A stretch of 64,000 bases of DNA from Dipteris shenzhenensis (lineage: Eukaryota > Polypodiophyta > Polypodiopsida > Gleicheniales), in NCBI GenBank assembly GCA_047967505.1, contig CM106538.1. The stretch is one strand, 5' to 3'. Each line of letters starts with the position of its first letter. The first letter of the stretch is position 1. Positions 56,067 to 64,000 of the stretch are shown here, piece after piece. Position numbers and translations under genes: made by a program. Under the pieces are notes generated by a model. That model saw only the letters and a program-made list of their open reading frames with translations, was not told where the DNA came from and searched no databases.

Positions 56067-56171
56067 GCTAGTTATTGCTCTCTAGAGAGGGGTCTTTTGT
56101 ACATATGGAACTTATGTGCACAAAGCTTATGATCATAATATAATCAGACTCTTATTTGCCCAAAAAAAAAA
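56067..56171 (+). other. Right target-site duplication and probable LINE 3' tail
   Basis: GCTAGTTA (56067-56074) is followed by about 85 bp ending 'cagactcttatttgcccaaa' with a run of about ten A (56,162-56,171). The wording (a 'tttgtac' word, many short AT words, then a pyrimidine/G step before A-tail) resembles the 3' ends of the two LINEs in this window. I infer that the hAT jumped into a LINE or retrogene 3' end. Confidence 0.5.
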
Positions 56172-56289
56172 GAATAGGGGCTCCCACGAGGCATCATGGG
56201 TCGAAGACAACTTTTTCTGCAGATTATTCCCCACCTCCCTTCAGCATATAAAGAGGCTTTTCACCTACACTACTTCTAATCTCAGCAGA

Positions 56290-56930
56290 AGGGGATGTCA
56301 TGGGCATCCACAGCGCCTGGCAACCTGCGACTGCCGTGACAGTGCCACATGGCAATATCAGGTGCAGTGCCAGACAACCGCCACGTGGCAGGGTCAGTTG
56401 ACAGACAAACCTGACGCTGGGTCGGGATAGACAGGGGCTCCGGACGGTTCCTAGCCTGGTCTGGTGTGTTTCAGAACCCTTGGGGGCCTATAAAGGCAGC
56501 CCTTGGGGGCTCTCATTCCATCCACATCAGAGGCTGGAGTTGGGCAGTTCTCCCCTCAGCTAGCAACAACAGATCATTGCAGATCAGGCTGGGACAGGGC
56601 AGCAGCAGATCAGCTCCCACCTACAGCTCTATAGTCAAGTCCATGCATCAATGCCTGACAACAGCAATAGGGCGGCTTCATCACAGCCCCTTTTCTCCAT
56701 CAGCTCACAGTCTTCTACGTGAGGGATCAGTTTCCTCCATACAATACTTTCTCCATTCTTTTGCTTCCATACAGTACTTATTTCTCCATTCATTTAGTTG
56801 TACTCAGCCCTTTGGGAAACCAGAAAGACATATTTTTCCGCTTCGGAGGCCCCCTATATTCCTCCTCAATTCTTACACTCACCCCACCACTTCCACGTAG
56901 GTTTATGACTCAATTATATATACCTTTGTA
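56290..56930 (+). repeat. LTR-like or promoter-like sequence with TATA box
   Basis: GC-richer than its surroundings, with 'ggcctataaaggcagccctt' (TATA at about 56,489) and paired words around it ('cccttgggggc' twice). It resembles plant retroelement LTR promoters. No second copy or primer site was found, so the call is tentative. A weakly similar style (TATA, repeated 'gggccc...') recurs at 60.8-61.4 kb. Confidence 0.4.
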
Positions 56931-57419
56931 AGACTAGAATAAGTCCAATCATATTGTTGTTCTAAAGATCAAAAATCTACACAGAAAATAAAAGAGAATA
57001 TGAAAGAGAAGAAAAAAGAGGTAAACAAAAACTTTTATGAAAAACAAAAGGAAGACATACTTAGCAAGCAAAGCAACACTTATGTCGTCATCAGTGCCCA
57101 AGCATACACAACTATATTGGGTTTCTAAAGACCCGCGGAGTCTCTTGGGCAAACCCAGTGCTTACTAAAATACGTCAAATAAACAAAAGAGAAAGAAAAC
57201 AAGAAAAAAAGAAGAAAGGAAGCAAGTGACTAAGCAAAAATAAACAAGCAAGTCAAGAAACAAAATCTTCCAAAAAACTGGAATATCGCTCTCTCTCTCT
57301 CTCTCACGCTCACTCTCACTCTCACTCTCACTCTTATTTAAAACATAAAAAGCTAAATAGTCCTTTACACTTATGTATCGTTTCCTATAAAGAGGCAAAA
57401 ATACATTTCTAACTTAGAA
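56931..57419. other. Spacer with A-rich and CT/CTCACT simple repeats
   Basis: No gene. A (CT)n tract followed by 'cactctcactctcactct' lies at about 57,289-57,332. The rest is A-rich. Confidence 0.6.
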
Positions 57420-58250
57420 AGCACACGCATACTCAAACAAACTCTCTTTTGAAACTAAAAGAAAAATGGGCTATTCAGCTCCCCGCTTTTTGTTTTCAGC
57501 TTATGTTCAATCATTCTAAACATACCTAAGGCCGATACACCATAGATAAAAGACTTCATATCTAAGATTGTGCGTACTTTTTTCATTATTTTCCTTGGAT
57601 TATACCTCTTGTGTAATAGTTAAGTGATCAAATTACTACATTGAGTGATAAAAGACTCCTTAGTTGTACAAAGGCGGGAAAATCTATGGAATTGGGAAGA
57701 AATGACTCCATATTTTGCCAAATCAAAAATGTTTGAGTCAATGTGAGGCATTTTTATAATGTGTAAACCACTATATTCAGGTTGTTCACGTTTATCGTAT
57801 ATATCAACCTCTAATCCTATGGTAGATTGAGAAATTCTAAGATCTAAGAAAACACAAGAATCCCCTCTTGAAGTGCAGTTCAGTTCACAAGAGTCACGAG
57901 ATAGATTCCTTTTCCAAAAGCACTAGCGTCTTTGTACATAAAGTCTTGAAAGTTAGGAACATCTCGTACAAATAAATCATTTATAAAACACCTAACTTGG
58001 CTTAGAAATAAATCATCTATAAAACACCTAACTTGGCTAAGCTTACGTAAAATGATAGGGCAAGTATTGATAGAAATAAGACATTGCATAAACTCAAATT
58101 CATAAGTGAAAAGATAAAAGTTTGCTAAAAAGACGGCACAATTAGTGCCCATGGGGATTCCTATAATTCCTTCTCTCAATTATATCTCTACTTCAGTCAG
58201 CAGTTTGTAGGAGAGAGAGTAAGCCAGTCTTCTCCCTAGTACATCTCTTC
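57420..58250 (-). pseudogene. Penelope-like (PLE) reverse transcriptase fragment
   Basis: The minus strand reads REGIIGIPMGTNCAVFLANF, YLFTYEFEFM (RT motif 4 region), then RCFIDDLF (the catalytic (Y/F)IDD box) at about 58,020. In a shifted frame, LNCTSRGDSCVFLDLRISQS, DIYDKREQPEYSGLHIIKMP then HIDSNIFDLAKYGVISSQFH and RFSRLC follow (about 57,890-57,650). The GIPMGTNCA...YxxDD plus FLDL...YDKR...SQxxRF pattern is that of Penelope/Neptune-type elements, not LINE, copia or gypsy. The IDD region is tandemly duplicated (about 36 bp), giving a second copy FINDLF. Frameshifts and a stop after the duplication mark a pseudogene. No GIY-YIG endonuclease motif was recognised downstream to 57,000 and LTR-like terminal repeats were not seen. 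Confidence 0.75.
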
Positions 58251-58830
58251 TTCATCATTGTTGGCAAAAACCTCATGGAGGGCTAGTGGAAACCTTTGGT
58301 ATACAACACATATTTTTATGGTAACTTGTGATTGGTGTTTGAGAGAGTAATGCTTGTGATTGAACGAAATATGAGGCTCGTGAAGTATTGACAAGATCCC
58401 AGCATGTGGTGGATTCATGTGGCAATTATCGGTTCTCTAGTGCATGAGCAACTAATCTTTGGTACATGGCGCTACCATGTGGCTCCAACGTGGACAACCA
58501 ACCAATGAAGCAAATCTCTGAGGTGGTCTGACGCATCAATGATATATGGGTTCTGCGCTTCTAGCTCACTCTCTTTGTCCAGTGCTTAGATGATTGTTCC
58601 TCCTCTCTGTATTTGTTGGACTCTTCCATTAGAGTCGGCCCTCTTAGTGTGATACTAAATTGTTTTGGTACTATAATGAAGGTATGTATGCGTGTGTGTG
58701 TGTGTGTGTGTGTGAATTCATTCACTTTATCACGTAGTACACCGTCCAACTGCTTGATAGGGTCGGTAGCTGAGACTTTGAGTCTTCTGAGTCTTTTGTA
58801 AAGACTACAAATCTAAAGTAGGGGTGCGGC
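58251..58830. other. Spacer with (GT)n microsatellite
   Basis: About 12 GT units at 58,691-58,714. No coding motif is recognised. Confidence 0.6.
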
Positions 58831-58993
58831 TGTTGGTCTAGGGTCTTTAGTCCATGACAATACAGTGTCAAATATCCCTGATTCTTTTTGTTTCTTGTGA
58901 TATTTTATAGTGATTGTTTCGAGCTGAGAGAATTGCATACTTTAAGTTCAAATTCTCAGTGGTAACATACGTTGTATGCTCCAAATTCCAACA
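58831..58993 (+). repeat. Candidate short LTR (about 163 bp)
   Basis: Starts TGTTGGTCTAGGG and ends AATTCCAACA (TG...CA with TGTTGG/CCAACA inverted ends), two bases before a primer-binding site. No second LTR copy was found in the window, so this may be a solo or truncated element. Confidence 0.45.
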
Positions 58994-58995
58994 TA

Positions 58996-59009
58996 TGGTA
59001 TCAGAGCGG
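58996..59009 (+). promoter_or_regulatory. Primer-binding site TGGTATCAGAGCGG
   Basis: A perfect match to the plant copia primer-binding site complementary to initiator Met-tRNA, directly after a candidate LTR end. It marks the 5' end of an LTR retrotransposon reading to the right. No gag/pol coding is recognisable downstream, so the element is truncated or non-autonomous. Confidence 0.75.
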
Positions 59010-60600
59010 TTGGTAATAGTGGACTTGAGAGACTTTGAAGAGAGCACTCGGTGAGGTGTTGAGGATTAGTTTGAGCGTGAGGTTTTAAAAATCTTTCGAA
59101 AGTCTAGAAGAGAGTTTGTCCAAGTTTTAAGTAGGAATCGAAGGAGAAATCTGCAGATTGTGAAAAGTTTGTCTTGCATCACCAAATCGGCGTGACTACA
59201 GGGGATTCATGAATCGATTTTCAGCAAACAAGGGAGAAAGAAGCGGTAATTATCATGCAGCAGTGAATCAGAGTGACACAGGAAAGTCATACGTTTCAAA
59301 TGTTACTCTCTGGCCCTTATTATGATATCAAAGGTATGGTAGCTTGCCTGATGGCAGTGTATTTTGTTGCAATTGCAGGCGAGAATTCAAATTATGATTG
59401 GGCATTTTCACTTCCATTACATCTACATTTTTTTCTCCTGGTCTGACCCTTAGTGGGTGGCTGGTTTTAGTTATTGGACTTGGCCCCTTGCTGGGTGGAT
59501 CGTCAACTTCTTGCAGGTGCTTTCTGGTATGTAGACTTCCTTCAATTTTGAGTCTGCAGACAGTTTGGAGATCTTTGGAGCAGCTTGACTCTATTGCAAA
59601 AGACACCTGGACATTTTTAAGACTTTATGGTGCATCATGAGGCTGTTCTGGCTTTTCGCAGGCGTTCAGCTCTTTTTGGTGATTTGGCTCTAGTATATTG
59701 CCTTGGGAAAAGAGGGCCCTCCTAGTCTATCTCTGGCAGCCCACATGAGTCCAGCCTAGTTGTTTGACTCAGTCTAGATAGGTGATTATTTGGAATGAGA
59801 CATCTGTGTGGAGGGTCTGTTGGAGTCATGTACGAGTACCAGCAGTTGGATTGTTGTACCATTTGACCCAGTGTATCAGTACCATATACCTAGATGAATC
59901 CAGGAACATAGTGCAGTTTCAATCTCATGAGAGTCACTCATAAGATTGAGAACCATAAACTCCATCATGCATAGCAGGGACTAGCTACTATGACATCCCC
60001 ACTGACGTCATCAGCGCCCAACAGTGGGTGTAGACCATAGTATAAAAGTATGCTCTCACACATACAAATCCACACACCCACACATACTTGAGCATCCATT
60101 TATACAAAGTCTTCGTACTGAGTTTCTGTCGGCACTCCGGAGGTGAAGGGCAAACTCAGCCATGACGAAGGCTAGCACTGAAGGAGAAGGCTAATCAAAA
60201 GGTAGTCCAAATCTCTTCGTTCAAGCTCCAACTGCTTGTGAAGTCTAAACGATTTCGTTTTAGTCTCTCCCAAACGAGCATCTAAATCTAAATCTAGCTG
60301 GTAGGGCAACGCACCATTTAAGATAGAAAGAATTATTGCAATACCAACAGACCAGAGGAGTATACCTAGCACCTGTGGCCTGGAAGCAACTGTTCCAGGT
60401 TTCCAGTGATCGTGCTGAGGCGGTTCGAGCCACGAGGGGACTTCTTCGACAATACATGTGGCGGTCTTCAGCGGTGGATCATCACACGATGGATTCCTCT
60501 AGTTGTTCCAGCAGCACACCCAGCTCCCTGACGTTTCTATTCCATCCAGGAGCTGAGAGGGGGTGTCAGAGGTCCACTTCTCCTGATGTCACCTAGAGAG
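59010..60600 (+). other. Probable interior and flanks of decayed retroelements
   Basis: No convincing coding sequence. A TATA-like 'catagtataaaagtatgctc' at about 60,036-60,055, followed by 'tccggaggtgaagggc' (about 60,137), looks like another LTR promoter region, but no duplicate was found to prove it. Confidence 0.35.
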
Positions 60601-61440
60601 AGGGCCTTGTTTGTGGGTGTGCCCGCCCAGTGAGTGAGGCTAGGGTAGATGAGTGAGGACCGATGTGGATGTGCCCCCACCCCTCTTGTGAGGCTTAGGT
60701 AGAGTAGGGTTGGCAAGACACCCAATGCTGGAGGGGTTGCTGCCCAAGTGCGGGGCTGTTCAGGGCCTTCTTGAGGCATGCTGTGCTGCCGCATGGCAGC
60801 CCCTTCTGAGGCGCCTAGGGAGTCCGCTCCCTGATGAGCTGGTCAGCCATGGGGGACGGCAGGGGGCCCTCTAGGGACGTGGCAGTCGGCCCTTTCTGGG
60901 AGGGCTGCAGCTCATACAAGGGCCTTGTGCAGCCCTAGTTATAAACCTGGGGGTCGGCCCCCTAGAGGCCTCCAATCGGCTGGTTCCAGGCAGGTGGGTC
61001 GGCCTCTATGCAGGCTGGTCGTCCAGCCTGCTGTACCCGATTAGGGAGGGGCTGGGGGGCTATATATAGGGCCCCCCTCAGCCCTCTTTGCATCATGTTC
61101 TGAGCTGGAGCAGTTCTTCCAGTAGTGCATCTTGTGGAGCAGATCATCATCTCTTGGAGGGCCTGGCAGAGGAGCAGAGCCAGCCCTCTTGTGCATCTGA
61201 GGAGCAGGGTAGTGGAGCAGTTCATCCACTCCCTAGTGCTCCATTCACTTGGTTGTTGAGCTGTGTGTTCCGAGCTCTCAAGCAACCCGTTGTTTCCGTG
61301 GTTTTCGCCAAGGGTTTTCTTCAGAGATCACTTGCAGTTCTCCTGTGCCTCTCTCTCCTTTCTCTCCTTCTCAGTGTGGGTGTGTGAGGCATGCTATCTC
61401 TCTCTCTCTCTCTTCTGTTCATTTCTGCTGCACTTCTCAC
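60601..61440 (+). repeat. GC-rich LTR-like sequence with TATATATAG promoter
   Basis: GC-rich with many internal echoes ('ggggctatatatagggcccc', 'gcctgctgta...', 'ggagcag'). A TATATATAG lies at about 61,061-61,069, about 20-30 bp before 'gccctctttgcatcatgttc', and a CT tract lies at 61,398-61,420. The composition differs sharply from its AT-rich neighbours, as for an inserted LTR. A pair to date or delimit it is not in the window. Confidence 0.4.
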
Positions 61441-62442
61441 ATATAGTTGGGACAAGACTATAATTCGTGCTCTCCATGTTGTACAAAACCTGGTAAACAT
61501 TGATGATCTTAACCTTGGTTTTACCTAACTGCTTCAAATCTCTCAGATTACAAAAATTCTTCAGGACTTGCAAATGCTGTGGAATGCCATCAACAAAGGA
61601 TGACATGCAGATAACATTTGCCAGTGTATAGCAAACTTCACACCACTATGTATGTCAAAAGTAACCCCAAGCATAGTTTTAACTTGAAAACACCGGATCC
61701 GTCAAAAATACAGAGCCTGACAGCAAAAGAGTTCAAAATAAACTACTAGAGGGAGCCACCGTACAATCTACAATAGTGTATGAACACAACTGATTAAAGA
61801 TTCTGATGACTGACCTGCAAAGGCCTCTAGGACCTCTCTGTGGTGATAGGAAACCCTCAAATAATTCAATTCGTGCGGCCAGAACAGGTAGAAGAGGCTG
61901 ACAGCGAAGGATTTGAAAGAAGCAGAACGTGAGCCTTGAGTTCAAATTACGATGCTGCTATGCTATATCACAACAGAATTGATAGATGCTTTCAATACCT
62001 CACCTACAAGGCCTTTGTGTCTGCAGAGGACCTCCTCTGTTGAGTGATTGGAAAAATTTGCCCACCACACAGCTGATCATGAAGTGTACATTATAAAACA
62101 TAGTAAGTAATAAACAATTAGACTCCGCATTCAAGTAGCAGCAGATGCTTGAATCCATGCAGAAGTATATAGCAGACAAAATATTCAAATATGCAGCAAT
62201 GGCATGGTAGCAGAATATATACCTCGTAAGCAAGTAACATGCCCATGCCACTCCCCGCAACTCTCATGCACCTATCAATACTCTCCACACTTCCCCTCCA
62301 CCGAAGGGATTTTTTTAATGACAATCTAACACTTGCCAACGTAATGATTGTCATATTGTACCATAGAAGAAGTAAAGGACATCTGTGCTATACATATGGT
62401 ATTTTTGGATCTGCTCGTGGTCCAAAAGCTTACTGTAACTCA
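61441..62442. other. 3' flank of the PPR gene
   Basis: AT-rich. It probably includes the 3' untranslated region of the minus-strand PPR gene. Two diverged related stretches ('cctgcaaaggcctctaggacctct' near 61,816 and 'cctacaaggcctttgtgtctgcagaggacct' near 62,003) suggest a local repeat. No other gene is supported. Confidence 0.4.
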
Positions 62443-64000
62443 TCATAATCCCCACACTGCATGTTCGATGTACTCATCTGACATTGGCTTGATCACAGAG
62501 TCCAACCGTGGCCAATACCCTACCTTTTTCAATAGCTTATTCAAACTCTTCAGCTTAAAACAGATCTCATAAATCTGTGCGTGGCTGTTGCCTCCAACAA
62601 TGAACTCATGCACATTGTTGTCAACCTCAATCCAGGCCATCCCAGGTTTCTTCCATGCACCTGCACTATTTCTAAGCTCTTGAATTTTTTGAATTTCCTC
62701 CCAGATTTGAGAATCTGCATAAATGTTGGACATGAGCACATACCCAGAAGCATCAACTGAATCCAACTGAAGGACTTCATTGAAGCATCGTCTTGCAAGC
62801 TCAACATTGCCATATGTCTGGCAGCTGGATAGCAGAGACATCCACACAATAAAATCTGGAAAACCTGGCATACTCTGAAGGTAATCTAAAGCCTCACTCA
62901 AACATCCGTTACGGCCAAGAAGATCAATCATGCAGCTATAATGCTCCACATTAGGAGCTATGCCATGGACTTTCCTCATACAATTAAAAAACCACCGTCC
63001 TTCCTCCAGTTGGCCAGCATGGCTACAAGATGCAAGAATACTGGTGAATATCACATCATCTGGCTTCAGTCCTAGGTTTTGCATGTCATCCAAACATTGA
63101 CGGGCCAGCTTGAAGTTGCCAAACTGAGCATATCCAGAAATAATTGCACCCCACGATACCACATTTTGAAATGGCAATACATCAAACACTTTGCGTGCAC
63201 TATCAAGGTCACCGCATTTGGCATACATGTCAATAATAGCATTTCCAACGTTCATGTCAGTTTCAAATCCACTTCTGATGATCTGATCATGTATGAGCCA
63301 ACCCTGCTTGATGACTCCTATGCTCCCACAAGCTTTCAAAATGCACAAAAATGTGACTTTGTCTGGGTTCATACCATCATCTTGCATCCTCACATAGAGC
63401 TCAAGAGCAGCAACACCAAGCCCCTGCTGTGCATAGCTTGCAATCATTGAAGCCCATAAAACCACATCCCGATTAGGCAATTCATCGAACACATCCCGTG
63501 CCTCCTCCAGGCACTTACATTTTGCATACAGATCAACAATACAGCTCCCAATGACTACATCCAGCTCAAGTCCGAGACTGACAATCTGTTCATGTACCAA
63601 TCTGCCCTGGCATATTGCTCCTATGCTGCTACAAGCTTTCAAGATGCACGAGAAAGTCTCTTTGCTAGGCACCATTCCCTCAGCTTGCATTTTCTGGAAC
63701 AGCCCAAGGGCACATATGCCATCTCCTTGCTGGACATACCCTGCAATAATTGAACCCCATGAAACCCTATTTCGATTGGGCAGTTTCTCAAATACTCTGT
63801 GCGCTTCTTCCAGGCTCCCACATTTGGCATACATGTCAATCAGCGTGTTCCCAATGACAGAATGTGAAGCAAATCCATTTCTACTGACCTTATCATGTAT
63901 CAACCTGCCCTGCCATATGGCTCCAATCGTGGTGCATGCTTTCAACGCACACGAAAATGTTACCTCGCTTGGTGTTGTGCCCTCTTGTTGCATTCTCTCA
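62443..64000 (-). CDS. Pentatricopeptide repeat protein, PLS class with E/E+ domain (5' end beyond window)
   Basis: An uninterrupted minus-strand frame runs from the window edge to a stop at 62,443. The visible part has at least 518 residues and continues upstream (ERMQQEGTTPSEVTF is mid-repeat), so the start is outside. Repeats follow P-L-S order: FSCALKACTTIG, VIGNTLIDMYAKCGSLEEA, VSWGSIIAGYVQQG, FSCILKACSSIG, VIGSCIVDLYAKCKCLEEA, VLWASMIASYAQQG, FLCILKACGSIG, NVGNAIIDMYAKCGDLDSA, VSWGAIISGYAQFG, then FTSILASCSHAG and YSCMIDLLGRNG. E1/E2 (VWMSLLSSCQTYGNVELARR, GYVLMSNIYA) and a PG-box/E+ segment (WIEVDNNVHEFIVGG) close it. It ends EYIEHAVWGL without a DYW deaminase. Such proteins act in mitochondria or plastids in C-to-U RNA editing or RNA processing; without DYW it would need a partner deaminase. 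The transit peptide is not visible. Confidence 0.93.
   Translation of the reverse strand, partial: ERMQQEGTTPSEVTFSCALKACTTIGAIWQGRLIHDKVSRNGFASHSVIGNTLIDMYAKCGSLEEAHRVFEKLPNRNRVSWGSIIAGYVQQGDGICALGLFQKMQAEGMVPSKETFSCILKACSSIGAICQGRLVHEQIVSLGLELDVVIGSCIVDLYAKCKCLEEARDVFDELPNRDVVLWASMIASYAQQGLGVAALELYVRMQDDGMNPDKVTFLCILKACGSIGVIKQGWLIHDQIIRSGFETDMNVGNAIIDMYAKCGDLDSARKVFDVLPFQNVVSWGAIISGYAQFGNFKLARQCLDDMQNLGLKPDDVIFTSILASCSHAGQLEEGRWFFNCMRKVHGIAPNVEHYSCMIDLLGRNGCLSEALDYLQSMPGFPDFIVWMSLLSSCQTYGNVELARRCFNEVLQLDSVDASGYVLMSNIYADSQIWEEIQKIQELRNSAGAWKKPGMAWIEVDNNVHEFIVGGNSHAQIYEICFKLKSLNKLLKKVGYWPRLDSVIKPMSDEYIEHAVWGL

Overview
This window looks like a repeat-rich land-plant nuclear genome, most likely a fern. 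The pentatricopeptide gene at the right edge has PLS/E-type repeats with the wording common in fern PPR proteins (repeated forms such as FSCILKACSSIG, plus DMYAKCG). There is also an intron-containing clade-A-type PP2C gene, and the rest is a dense pile of plant-type transposable elements. The fern assignment is an inference; 'vascular plant with a large genome' is the safer statement. No prokaryotic features, tRNA, rRNA or CRISPR were seen.

Layout. 1-5.6 kb: AT-rich repeat debris (an inverted LTR-like piece, a diverged tandem duplication), then a 5'-truncated LINE 3' end. 5.6-11.2 kb: a decayed Ty1/copia polyprotein. Its reverse-transcriptase region is replaced by an inverted fragment of a related copia element (LTR, primer-binding site, gag start). 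The host 3' LTR and another LTR-like block follow. 13.3-15.8 kb, minus strand: the best host gene, a four-exon PP2C phosphatase of the ABA co-receptor type, with a CT-rich repetitive upstream region to about 16.7 kb. 17.2-19.3 kb: a second LINE of the same family, 5'-truncated and flanked by a 14-bp target-site duplication. 20.4-20.8 kb: a PR-1/CAP pseudogene. 22.5-25.3 kb: a very young non-autonomous LTR element whose LTRs differ at one base. 26-33.4 kb: three Ty3/gypsy fragments with minisatellites and a tandem duplication.

34.0-35.5 kb: a broken protein-kinase-like gene, followed by an unusual array of palindromic repeats (35.8-36.8 kb). 39.0-39.7 kb: a two-exon gene model of unknown function. 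40.7-41.6 kb: two LINE RT fragments facing each other. 42-48.9 kb: a large decayed Helitron/Helentron-type element with RPA-like OB-fold segments, a DUF6570-like segment, Rep, helicase and a terminal endonuclease/exonuclease/phosphatase domain. 50.8-51.5 kb: a fragment of a second, divergent Helitron helicase. 51.77-56.07 kb: a near-complete hAT transposon with a multi-exon transposase and a perfect 8-bp target-site duplication, apparently inserted in a LINE 3' tail. 57.4-58.3 kb: a Penelope-like reverse-transcriptase pseudogene. 58.8-61.4 kb: LTR and promoter-like sequences, one with a primer-binding site. 62.4-64.0 kb, minus strand: the 3' part of a PPR gene that runs off the window.

Only the PP2C and PPR genes, and probably the hAT transposase, look intact enough to be expressed. 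The most unusual items are the Helentron-like Rep-Hel-endonuclease architecture with RPA-like segments, the Penelope-like RT in a plant, the palindrome array beside the kinase-like pseudogene, and the young LTR element. All assignments come from reading the sequence; no database search was run.
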